From Eublepharis macularius (Eukaryota; Chordata; Lepidosauria; Squamata; Eublepharidae), in the NCBI RefSeq assembly GCF_028583425.1, contig NC_072801.1, forward strand, positions 9,816,001 to 9,880,000: a stretch of DNA of 64,000 nt, read 5' to 3'. Position 1 is the first letter of the stretch; every line of letters starts with the position of its first letter. Positions 34,967-44,685 of this stretch are shown in pieces. Position numbers and translations under genes: made by a program. The notes under the pieces are model-generated. The model saw nothing but the letters and a program-made list of their open reading frames with translations. It was not told the origin of the DNA and did no database searches.

Positions 34967-35791
34967 GGCCCTTCCCACCAGTAGCCACCCTGAGTACTAC
35001 AGAAGTTAGGGGGCACACCTAGAAAAGGCTTGGTCAGTGACAGGAGTAAAAGGAAAGGAGGCTGGGTGGAGTTTAAGGGGCCAAGAACCTTTCACAAGTA
35101 AAGCTGGAGAGGCGAAAATCACAAACAGGGATAGGAGAGCTTGCAGAAAATGGTACAAAGCAGATCCAGATAAAAGAAGCCTCAGAATTAGACCCAGTCT
35201 CAGCTGTGAAAGCAGAAGGCAAGGAATCTGTCACCACATTGAGGAGGTTGGCCCATCCAGCAGGGAACTCGTTGGTTCCTGGTGCCTCTGAAGATGCCAA
35301 CGCTAATCAGGATGTCTAAGCAAGCAACAAAATCTCCCCTGAAAATGGAAAAAAAAACCCACATGCTTATTCATTTAGTTGCTGCCAATAAAAACTGCGG
35401 CAGTAATTAAAACATGAAAAGAGCACAGCCCTGGCATTGCCTGGTTGGAAAGGAAAGCTGCTCCGATTAGTCCCTGATGGGTTGGATCTTCAGGGGGCCA
35501 CTACCTGGCCATCGCTGTCACACTGAGGAGCTCTCCCTGGAGTCTCCAGCATGCCGTGGCTGTTCCTGGGACATTCAAGTGGAATTGCATCAACTCCAGG
35601 CTACCCAGTTCTCTGTCTCATGTGTGCTGAATAAGCATGTGGTAGGGATCCATTTTCAGGGGAGATTTTGTTGTTTCCCCACACACCCCACCCCACCGCC
35701 CATAGCCCTTTGTCAGTTTGGTGCTCTTTCACCCCAAGCCTAGCTAAGGTTGGGGACACCCACAGGAAGCCACCGAAAGGCAATATTATTA

Positions 35792-36054
35792 TCCTACTAT
35801 ATAAAAGGCTGAGCGTGTTCCAGACAACTCACTTCCTACCCTGGTGCGCCACCAGAAGGCACTGCCATGGAGGAAAGACCAGGTGAGGCACCCACCCCTC
35901 CAGAGAGCACACCATGGCAGGCTGGGATCAGGGGCAGAGCAGGCAGCAATTCCTGCCCCCCCACACACACACCTTCACGCAGCTGGGATCAGGAGTGGAG
36001 CAGGAGGCAACGCCCACCCCCTCTACACTGGCTAGGATTAGGAGCAGAGCATGA

Positions 36055-36097
<43 letters not shown>

Positions 36098-36209
36098 CCC
36101 ACCCTTCACCCGGATGGGATCAGGTGTGGAGCATAAGCCAATGCCCGCTCGCCTGTCCTCCCCTTTCTAGAGCCCATTGTATTTTTCCCATAACAGGCTT
36201 TGTTACTAG
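35792..36209 (+). mobile_element. Non-autonomous Helitron with internal (AAT)n
   Basis: It begins TCCTACTATATAAAAGGCTG and ends GTTACTAG, between host A (35791) and T (36210). An imperfect hairpin, GAGCCCATTGT/ATAACAGGCT, lies before the end. An (AAT)n microsatellite fills 36057-36096. It has no coding capacity. Confidence 0.88.
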
Positions 36210-36280
36210 TTTTAATAATAAATAACAAATGATGGGGTGGGTTGTAATTGGAGAAGACAAGAATTATGCATTGCCCACCC

Positions 36281-36497
36281 CCATGCCCTGACCTGGATAG
36301 CCCAGGTGAGCCTGATCTCGGATCTCAGAAGCTAAGCAGAGTCAGCCTCGGCTAGTAATTGGATGGGAGACCTCCAAGAAGACCAGGGTTGCAGAGGCAG
36401 GCAATGACAGACCACTTCTGTTCGTCTCTTGCCATGAAAACCCCAGCAGAGGTCACCATAATTCAGCTGTGACTTGAGGGCACTCACCACCACCACC
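36281..36497 (+). mobile_element. 5S-rRNA-derived SINE, best copy
   Basis: The head (about 36309-36376) holds GATCTCAGAAGCTAAGCAG and TTGGATGGGAGACC, the 5S rRNA internal promoter region. The body follows with AAGACCAGGGTTGCAGAGG and TCTCTTGCCATGAAAACCCC, then the 3' end GTGACTTGAGGGCACTCACC. The 3' end resembles the BovB tail GACTTGACGGCAC, so BovB may have mobilised it. Confidence 0.88.
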
Positions 36498-36994
36498 ACC
36501 CAATACACATTCTGCTCCCCCTCTGACAATGACCCCTCTGCCTCCCAACTCATGGCTATTACATTCATGTCATTCAGGAAAAACAGAATTGAGACCCTCA
36601 GTTTGGTGAAATAACAGACAACTACATTCCAAACTAGGCTAGGGTGCTTAAAACATAGCCAGAAAGGAAGTGACAGTCTTGAGTTGCTGTCTGAAAATAC
36701 TTTATTCTGTAATGGTTATATGAATTTAAGGCTTGGACTGGAAGGTTACCAGTTGGGACCCAGCTTGACAAGGCTGCTGGAGACCTGCATCAGATCTCCC
36801 ATGTCTTGACATTAACAGTAGCTGCAGAGGAAGGGGCAGGCTGGATTGTGGCCACAAGGCAAGTAGGAGAGGGCAGCAACCCCCTGTCATGTACACCACG
36901 CACTAGTTTCATAATGTCAATCGCCACCCTAGGCTGCTGTTGGTCTTAATGGGTAAAACCATACTGATCTATTTTTGTATTTCCATTTTAATTT

Positions 36995-37170
36995 TTTAAT
37001 GTCATTTATAATCCTTCTTTCTCACTGAGACTCAAGGCGGGTTACACAGTGTGAGATTAGTACAGTCATTTTCAAGGACATTTCCATAAACAATGACAGA
37101 GGGTAAATAGATACAAGACCACGAAGACATAGCATTAGCAGGAATCCAGTACAACATAGTGGTGAAGTCT
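36995..37170 (-). repeat. Interspersed repeat shared with 6669-6895
   Basis: CTCACTGAGACTCAAGGCGG, GTTACACAGTGTGAG and AGCATTAGCAGGAATCC match the other copy. The name is unknown. Confidence 0.7.
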
Positions 37171-37528
37171 ATGGTTCCTAACTCATTAGTGGATTTGGGG
37201 GCTTGAAGGAGAGATTTACATCTGGAAAATGAATGGGGGAAGGCCTAATGCCCCTCTTTCCCAGTACCAGTTCCAATCCAACCAAGTGAGGATCTGAACA
37301 GGAATCTTCCAGGATTCGTTTGACACTCTAACCCCACCTCACCCCAGCAGCATCTCTAGTCCCATCCAAATCCTCCCCGCTTCCTGGTGCCATTTAATTG
37401 TAAAGAAAACCTTGGGAGACCCGACCGTAGAACTTCTTGCAGCCAGTGTGATGTAGTCCCCTAAGGTTTCCATTGGATAGAAATAAAATAAACAAACATG
37501 CTGGCACGAGAGGTTCTTCATTAGCAGT

Positions 37529-37774
37529 CAGAGCTTTTTTTCTGGGAAAAGAGGTGGTGGAACTCAGTGGGTTGCCTGGGGGGGGGGAATGGTCACATGG
37601 CTGGTGGCCCCGCCCCCTGATCTCCAGACAGAGGGGAGTTGAGATTGCCCTCCGCGAGGGCAATCTCAACTCCCCTCTGTCTGGAGATCAGGGGGCGGGG
37701 CCACCAGCCATGTGACCATTTTCAAGAGGTTCCGGAACTCTGTTCCCCCGCGTTCCCCCTGAAAAAAAGCCCTG
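37529..37774 (+). mobile_element. hAT-type MITE, family A
   Basis: It runs from CAGAGCTTTTTTTCTGGG to CTGAAAAAAAGCCCTG. The exact 8-bp duplication TTAGCAGT lies at 37521-37528 and 37775-37782. The central CCCTCCGCGAGGG is a tight palindrome. Confidence 0.95.
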
Positions 37775-39509
37775 TTAGCAGTGTTGTGATTTTCTCAGTC
37801 AGCTGCAGAGAACTTGATACAAGATTGTCAGCAATTTTGCTTCAAGGAGGATAGAGGAAAGGAAAGTTTGATAGATTAGGTGATGATATCGATCAACTCT
37901 TGTGAGCCTGGTACCCTGTGGGATTTCACGAGTCACCCATTAATCATCATTCCGCAGAACGAGGGATCATAAGTACATGTCAGTGATTTTCTGGAATGAT
38001 AAACATAAAGGAACAACTTGTGAATTCGGGCGTGTGTTTTGGCACTTGACAGACAGGCCAGTGGTTTTGCCCCAACCTGCAGAGGAGTTCTGAGCATGTG
38101 TTGTGAGTGCGCCAAGCGCCTGCAGTAAGTTTCTGAACTGACCTGCTAAACAGTTGGGGGGGGGGAGAGCTGCTGAGCACCTGCGAGAGCACCTGTAGTC
38201 CTCTGCTTCTGGCACAGTGGCTCTGTGGCCTCCAGTCAGGGACAGGGACCTTTTTAAAAAGTAAAGGCTGAACTACACATCATGTTTTCTTCTATTGTTA
38301 TTTTAAATGGCTGCTATTTCTTTTACAAACACTTTGTCAAGGAGGAGTAGGGTGTGGGGAGAGAGGAGAACCATAACTCTTTCCTCCCTAACACCTCCAA
38401 ATTGCTTTTATTCAGGTTGGAAAAAACTTGCAGACTCGGACTTGTGTTCAAGAAGCCTCTTGTGTGACCTTGAGTGTGTGCAGGCTCTCTCTGCAATACC
38501 CCACAGGGTTGTTGTGAGGATGGCATGGAAAAGGGCAGAACTGTGTATGGATACAAATGTGATGGAGTTACACAAACGCCACCCTGCCTTTCATCTCAAG
38601 GATTCTGAAACCCTTCTGGCAACTCTTTTCACGTTGTTCTGCGAGGAATCCCCTGTGTGCAGGCCACCCTTGTGCCCCTCAGAGGATTCTGGGGGCACGT
38701 TTGAGAGGCACAGAAACATTTGGATTTGCCTGCCTGCTGGTTTTAACCCTGCTCTGCTGTTTTTGGCATTCCAAAGGCAATGCCCACTAGGCGCTGACAG
38801 ATTTCCGGGAGCAAGCAGGTGGTGGTTCTGTTTCATCCCTCTGGTTCTTGAAAGGAGTTCCGAGGGCTTGGGGCTGGGCAGTATCCCTTTAAGAGGATCC
38901 GACTGTGATGTCATTGCTGCCTAGCAACCATTGCATGATCATCTGTGCTTTGATCCCACCAACAGTCTCTCTACCAGTCCTTTCCTCCAGTTCAGTTAAG
39001 CAATAGATGGGGAAGCAATTCCCGTGACTGGCGTTAGGGCAGCCCAAGGGGGGAAATGGCATAAGGGAGAGAAGGTAAGAGGCAGGGGATAAGCAGGTTA
39101 ACGTCTTTGCTTTGGGGTAAACACACAAGATTAATTAATTAGTGCTGGTTAGTGTAATGCAGTCCCTGGGAGGCCTCCAGGTTTGTGTCTGATTTTTTTG
39201 AGAAGAATGTGTGGACTGTGATCGTAGCAGCCATTGGAGAGGCTTGAGACTGGTCATGGCTTCAGTTCTGCACAATGAATGCGCATTTTCCTGTCCTGTT
39301 TGTACCACTTCTCCTTGCTGTTTCCCTTAAGGCAACTTTTGGATTGTAAGCACCTTGGGGCAGGGACCTGGATTTCTTGTGTTCTGTAAATAGCAACTAC
39401 AAGCTGATAGCATGGTGCACATTCCTACTCATAACTGTCAGGCTTGTCTGCTGATTCTTTCCCTCTGCCCCTTCATTTTGCTGTTGGGACTGCTGGGTCA
39501 GAGGCTTGA

Positions 39510-39720
39510 TGATGTGCAGTGGTGAGAGTGTTGAGCTAGGATCCAGCAGACCCAGGCTTGAATCCCTGCGGGGCCATGGAAGATTGCTGGATGAGTCGCA
39601 CACACCGTTGGCCTAACCTGCCTCACAGGGTTGTTGTGAGGCTCAAAGGAAAGAGGGGAGAACCGCATACGTTGCACTGAGTTCTTGGATGATGCGTGTG
39701 ATAAAAATGTAATAAATGTT
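39510..39720 (+). mobile_element. tRNA-type SINE
   Basis: GCAGTGGTGAGAGTGTTGAG, CCAGGCTTGAATCCCTGC and CTGCCTCACAGGGTTGTTG are followed by GAGGGGAGAACCGC and an A/T-rich tail. Confidence 0.85.
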
Positions 39721-39781
39721 TTGGCAATTGAATGGCGTGATTGCTGATACCAGGGCACTGGGCATTGTAGGGGCTGTATGT

Positions 39782-40208
39782 AAGGCTGCCAACCTCCAGG
39801 TAGGGCTAAGAGTTCTCCCAGAATTACAGCTCATCTGCAGCTGACAGAGATTAGTTCCCCTGGAGAAAATCCATGGTCATAGATTCAGAGGAGTTAGCCA
39901 TGTTAGTCTGTAGTTGCAAAATAGTAAAGAGTCTAGTAGCACCTTTAAGACCAACCAACTTTATTGTAGCTTAAGCTTTTGAGAACCACAGCTCTCTTCG
40001 TCACATCATCATCTGATGAAGAGAGCTGTGGTTCTCGAAAGCTTAGGCTACAATAAAGTTGATTAGTCTTAAAGGTGCTACTGGACTCTTTACTATCCTG
40101 GAAAAAATGGCAGCTTCAGGGGGCAAATGATATAGTATACCATAAATTCTAGGCAAACTCCCTCCGCCAGATCTCCAGGAGTTCTTTAGGCTGGAGTTGG
40201 TGAACTTA
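39782..40208 (+). repeat. Family E repeat split by a family D insertion
   Basis: The left half is GGCTGCCAACCTCCAGG to CCTGGAGAAAAT. The right half is GGCAGCTTCAGGGGGC to GGCTGGAGTTGGTGAAC. The family D palindrome at 39871-40096 interrupts it. Confidence 0.88.
39871..40096. repeat. Palindromic repeat, family D, complete insertion with target duplication
   Basis: The best delimited copy (226 bp). The flanks CCTGGAGAAAAT (39859-39870) and CCTGGAAAAAAT (40097-40108) are an 11/12 target duplication. The left end is GAGGAGTTAGCCATG. It contains CTGATGA (40013-40019), the hairpin GAGAGC-TGTG-GTTCTC and GAAA (40037-40040). Confidence 0.9.
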
Positions 40209-40741
40209 ACTACATTGGAGGCTGTCCTGCCATTCCTGGGATGAGCTCAGTTTTGCTGTGTGGGGTTCAGTGTGGTTTCTGCCTTTCCTGGGGAGCAGAT
40301 CTTGGTCCGGAAGGGCAGAAACACTTGAGCTCCACTGCCTGCTGTGCCAGTCTGTTAACAGGAAGCAGGTGTTCCCTGGCAAAGGCCCTTGCAAGGGAGT
40401 CATTGTGTCACAGGGAGGGTGGGGGTGTCTGCACGCCATCTGCGAGGAGGCGAGGAGTGTTACACGAGCAAGCGAAAGGTTGCGCAATGTGTTTGCCACC
40501 AAGGAATCTGAACGCTGCTGCATGGTTATTCTCCTGCGGAAGAACACTCTTGATTTCTTTGCAACACACATGGCAGCGGGTCTCTTAGTTTTTCTGAGGT
40601 TTGTTGCATCCTGCATTTGTATATGAATGGTGCATAAGACTTTCGTCAGGACATAGGTGCACTGATTGGGGCGTGGGTCTCTTTAGGTCGGGGGCAGGGT
40701 CCATGGGCAGAAGAATTCTGTGCATGCTCTGGTGCCACCTG

Positions 40742-40909
40742 CCTCAAGGACCCAACAAGGGACCGGCTAATTTACACTTGTTTCATACAAGAAACGGCCA
40801 AGATCTGAGGTGTGCTGACTTCGTCATTTGAGAGAATCTAGGTTTTCTTGTTGAAGTCCTTGTATGAAACAAGTGTAAACTAGCCAGCCCCCTGTTGGGT
40901 CCCTGAGGA
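40742..40909. repeat. Palindromic element, unnamed
   Basis: CTCAAGGACCCAACAAGGG and TTTACACTTGTTTCATACAAG are mirrored by CTTGTATGAAACAAGTGTAAA and TGTTGGGTCCCTGAG. The loop is about 60 bases. One copy only. Confidence 0.75.
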
Positions 40910-41429
40910 TTTTTCCTCTCTCTGTTTGTGGTTCCACCTGCAAAAGGAAAAAGACAAAGAGATTAGACGCTGTTTTCTGAGGCTCACCTGACAGCAGCGG
41001 TGTTTCTTTCTAGAGCACCTCCTTCTGTGCACCTGCAAGGAAATATGTAGAAAGAAACTTCATTTCTTCACACACAAACTTGGACTAATATTTATCGTAT
41101 TATGCTGAATGTACAACTCTGGCCGACTTTTCATATTTTTGTAATTGCTATTTATTGTGGAATGTGGATGCATTGTAAGATGTTTTGTAAGAACTTTTTA
41201 TGGTATTTATATATTCAATATGTACATTAGCACTTAGCCGCCTTGCACTTTAAGTATATTCATACTGGATTTATACCAATATTTATACAAACATCTTATT
41301 CTGTTTCGACTGGTTTTTGATCCACTTGGTTGTGGCTTTCCACCTCTTTTTTCAGGTTAGATTCCAGGGAAGCCTCTGTAGTTTGTGTTTCTCTGCTTCC
41401 CCATTTGAAACATGCTGAGCTGGAACAGC

Positions 41430-41615
41430 CGGAATGGCTCAAGCTTGTCAGGGCTTGAGAGGTGAGCGAGGTCTGCCATGGGCAGTACTTGGATGAGAGA
41501 CCACCAAGAAAGACCAGGGTTGCTACATGGGGGAAGTCAGAGGCAAACGGCCTCTGCTCATCTCTTGCCTTGATCCCTCCATGGTTGGGGGTCAGTTACG
41601 ACTCGACAGCACATC
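41430..41615 (+). mobile_element. 5S-derived SINE, degraded
   Basis: TACTTGGATGAGAGACCACC, AAGACCAGGGTTGCTAC and GGCCTCTGCTCATCTCTTGCC match the body of the copy at 36281. The 5S head is eroded. The end, CAGTTACGACTCGACAGCAC, is BovB-like. Confidence 0.75.
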
Positions 41616-41674
41616 CTTCTTCTTCCATGCTGACTTGGACCATGGATCTATCAGGCTACTTTGATGGGCAACGG

Positions 41675-41885
41675 CTCTCCAGGATTTGATTCCCCACTCC
41701 TCCACTTGAAGCCAGCTAGATGACCTTGGGTCAGCCACAGCTCTCTCAGAGCTCTCTCAGCCCCACCCACCTCACAGGGTGACTACTGTTGTGGGGATAA
41801 TAATAACACACTTTGTAAACCGCTCTGAGTGTGGTATTAAGTTCTCCTGAAGGGCGGTATATAAACTGAATGTTGTTGTTGTTAT
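41675..41885 (+). mobile_element. tRNA-type SINE, headless
   Basis: GATTTGATTCCCCACTCCTC (box B), GACCTTGGGTCAGCCAC, CCTCACAGGGTG, AACCGCTCTGAGTGTGG and GGGCGGTATATAAACTG. The tail is (GTT)n. It is the same subfamily as the copy at 48828. Confidence 0.88.
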
Positions 41886-43985
41886 TCACCTACCACCTGG
41901 TATTTTTCACTGGACATGCCAAGTGTTGATCTAGGAGGCTTCAGCAGGCAAAGTATGTACTCTACCACTGGCCTACGGCCCCCTCACTCCATGTTATACC
42001 AAATCAATGGCACCAGAAGCTCTGAAGGGCTCTGGAAGGAGGGGTGTCTCTTTCGTCCTGCTGCTGCGCTTTCAACATCTGGGTGGAAACTCAAGAGGGG
42101 AAGCAGCTGTTGGTGTCGAGATGTAACGATGCCGTTTTGTTTGATTTGCTTCCTAGCATGCGCGTTATGGGCGTGGCCTGCCTTTTCTTTGACATCAAGC
42201 CCCTTGTTTCTTGAGCAGTAATTTATTATTATGGCTGTTGTAAGGTTTCATTTGGACGACTGGCAGTGCAGAGGCCTGCAGGTGAAGCGGTTCAGAAGCA
42301 GGCTGCTGAAATTCCTGCTTGTAATACTTTATGGGGCCGCCTCCTGCCTGCTGGAGTGAAGGGACCAGGGTGTACGGCTGTCTTTTTGAGGAAATGCTCT
42401 TGGGTCTCAGAGGCATCACCAGTGGAGACTGATGTGAGGGTCATGTGCCTGCGGGGCTAACTTGGCATCTGCCTAGGGCAGGCTTTCAGGGGGACAGAAT
42501 TAATGTTAGGATTAATGAAAAGTAAGACACAATCAATACAGATATCTATTTTAATGTTTACATTACCAATTTGGAATGCCTAATAAAGAAAGGTGGTTAT
42601 TATTTTTGAAAAATTTAATTAAAAAAAGAAAGGTGGATATTCATTCCAGACTTCACATTTTTCTCTATAGTGAATGGGAGGGGCACGGAGTGCCATAACT
42701 GGAGTTTGCACGAGGCAGCCAAAGTCCTATGCGCATTTGCATATGATGAACACGGTGGATATTTTAGCCTGGTAGCCCTTGTCTCTTTGCCAAGGCCAGG
42801 AGGAAACCGAGCTGTCAACCAACAGACTGTTGGAGGTGTCAACTCCCCCCTTCCTGGTCGCAGAATCCCACAGCGGCATCCAGAGCACAGTGTGCAGTCT
42901 TTAGCCAAGTCCTGCTGCTCTTCCGGAGCAAATGAATGCATCATCCTCAAGGAAGGGGGATGCCAGAGCACTCCTCTTCTTGCCTTTCCATCTGTTCTTG
43001 CTGCCTCCACTATAGTCCCCCCTTTATCTCTTTTGAATCCACTGTTCTTCAGTTCAGTCCCGTTTTCATATGCATGTTTTGCAAGAAGCCCCTTCTTTCC
43101 AGAGTTTCATGAAAATGCACAAGGAGCAAAGGAAAGGAACGAGGCTTTCGTTGTTGTTGTTTTTTTTGCACAACACAAATGCCAGGAGCTTAGACCAGGA
43201 GCTAGCAAGCTGGGACCACTGCAGGAGCCTGTGTTTCGGGGAAAACTTGGTCTAAGGCTTGTGGCCCAAACCGGTCCTGCTTGCGGTTTATTCTCAGGGT
43301 CATGGGCTGGTGGAGGGGGGAGAGAAAGAAGAGCCCCAGCCACTTCTTCTTTCCAGCAACAGGCAGATCACTTCTGGAATGCCTGCACTTGTGGTTCTCT
43401 TGCAACTGTTTCCTGAGGTGTGCGGGCATGCACACATGCCTCTCCTTGGGTGGTGCCAAGCCATGTCTTTGGAGAATCTTGAGGAAGGATGGCGGAAGTG
43501 ACCAAGCCATCTGTGGCTTTGAGATGAATCCATGCCTCCCCCAATGCCCACTTGTACAGGGGGCATCTTCCAACCATCACACCCTGGCTGCTACTGTGGT
43601 CTCGTGCTTTCTTGACCACGACCTCCGTACAGCTCAGCACTCTCAGTAGGAAGAAGAAGCCGCAAGGCAGGAAGTGCCAAGTCACTTGCGCCAGCCCTTC
43701 ACGGTGCTCAAGGAAGACAGCGCATGAAGCATAAGCCTGCTCATTTTGCTCTGGATAGATCCGGGCTAGCTCTCGTGCCTGGGCAAAGGACTGTTTTCTC
43801 ACACTGTGGGAGGTAAATATCTTTGGAACTGTCACTGCTTCTGTGGGGGTCTCTCTTGCCGCCTCTGGGGATTGCGCTTGCTTGTGGCTGCTGCTGTGAC
43901 AACTCTTTGCTTCAGCACAAACGTGAAGTCTTTGTAAATCCATACCTACCTCTAGAGGGGTAGCAGCTCACCTGCTCTTGAGACT

Positions 43986-44292
43986 GAGTCTCTCTCTACA
44001 CAAGACATCTTACATGAGGATGCTCAAGTGTAGGGAGATGCAAGGTTATCTGGGAAGGGTGGTTTTAAAGACAGAGCCGGAGGTCACTCCTCAGAGGGTT
44101 TGTTAATTTCATCTTCGCTTACCCAAAGGGGAGGTGAAATTGACAGAGCCTTTGGGTAGAAAAAGATGAAACTAACAAAACCTCTGAGGAGCAATCTCTG
44201 CTGGCTCTGTCTTTTTAAACTACTTTACCCGGCTAACATTGCTTCTAACTTGAGCGTCCCCATGTAAGATGTCTTGTGTAGAGACACTCTGA
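43986..44292. repeat. MITE family C, full copy
   Basis: GAGTCTCTCTCTACACAAG with ACATCTTACATGAGGATGC is mirrored by CATGTAAGATGTCTTGTG and TAGAGACACTCTGACTC. Internal TTTGTTAATTTCATCTTCG arms. Confidence 0.88.
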
Positions 44293-44589
44293 CTCAAGCA
44301 TGTGGTCTAGCCGCAATAAGGCACTTTGGGAGTTGTTGAGTCCTTGAGCCTCCATTTTCAAAGTGCCTTTTCAGATAATCCAAGTCTGCTGCCACTGAAC
44401 CTTTTGGAGCAATGAAGGGAGTACTGACTATCTCATACTGTGAGGACTAGAATCTTGTTCATCTAAAGTAAAGTTTGGGTCTTTGGAATATTACAAGACT
44501 GACTGGGTTGCATTTTAGTGGCAGGCCTCTGTTCCCTACCATACCACTCCCAGTTCCCTAGCACACCGTTCCCAGATGAATATTTCACA

Positions 44590-44685
44590 GGGATGCTTTA
44601 GGCCCATCCTGCATTGGGCAGGGGGTTGGACTAGAAGGTCTGTATGGCCCCTTCCAACTCTATGATTCTGTGATTCTGTTCTCTC
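44590..44685 (+). mobile_element. CR1 3' tail
   Basis: GATGCTTTAGGCCCATCCTG, GGGGGTTGGACTAGAAGGTC and the tail CTATGATTCTGTGATTCTG. Only the 3' UTR end remains. Confidence 0.9.

Noticed and set aside
36309-36376. A genuine 5S rRNA gene
   Set aside because: Only the internal promoter region matches, it carries substitutions, and it is fused to a SINE body shared with two other copies.
42670-43943. Open frames of 248 (+) and 191 (-) codons
   Set aside because: No recognisable domain, mutual overlap on opposite strands and no splice-site or codon-pattern support.
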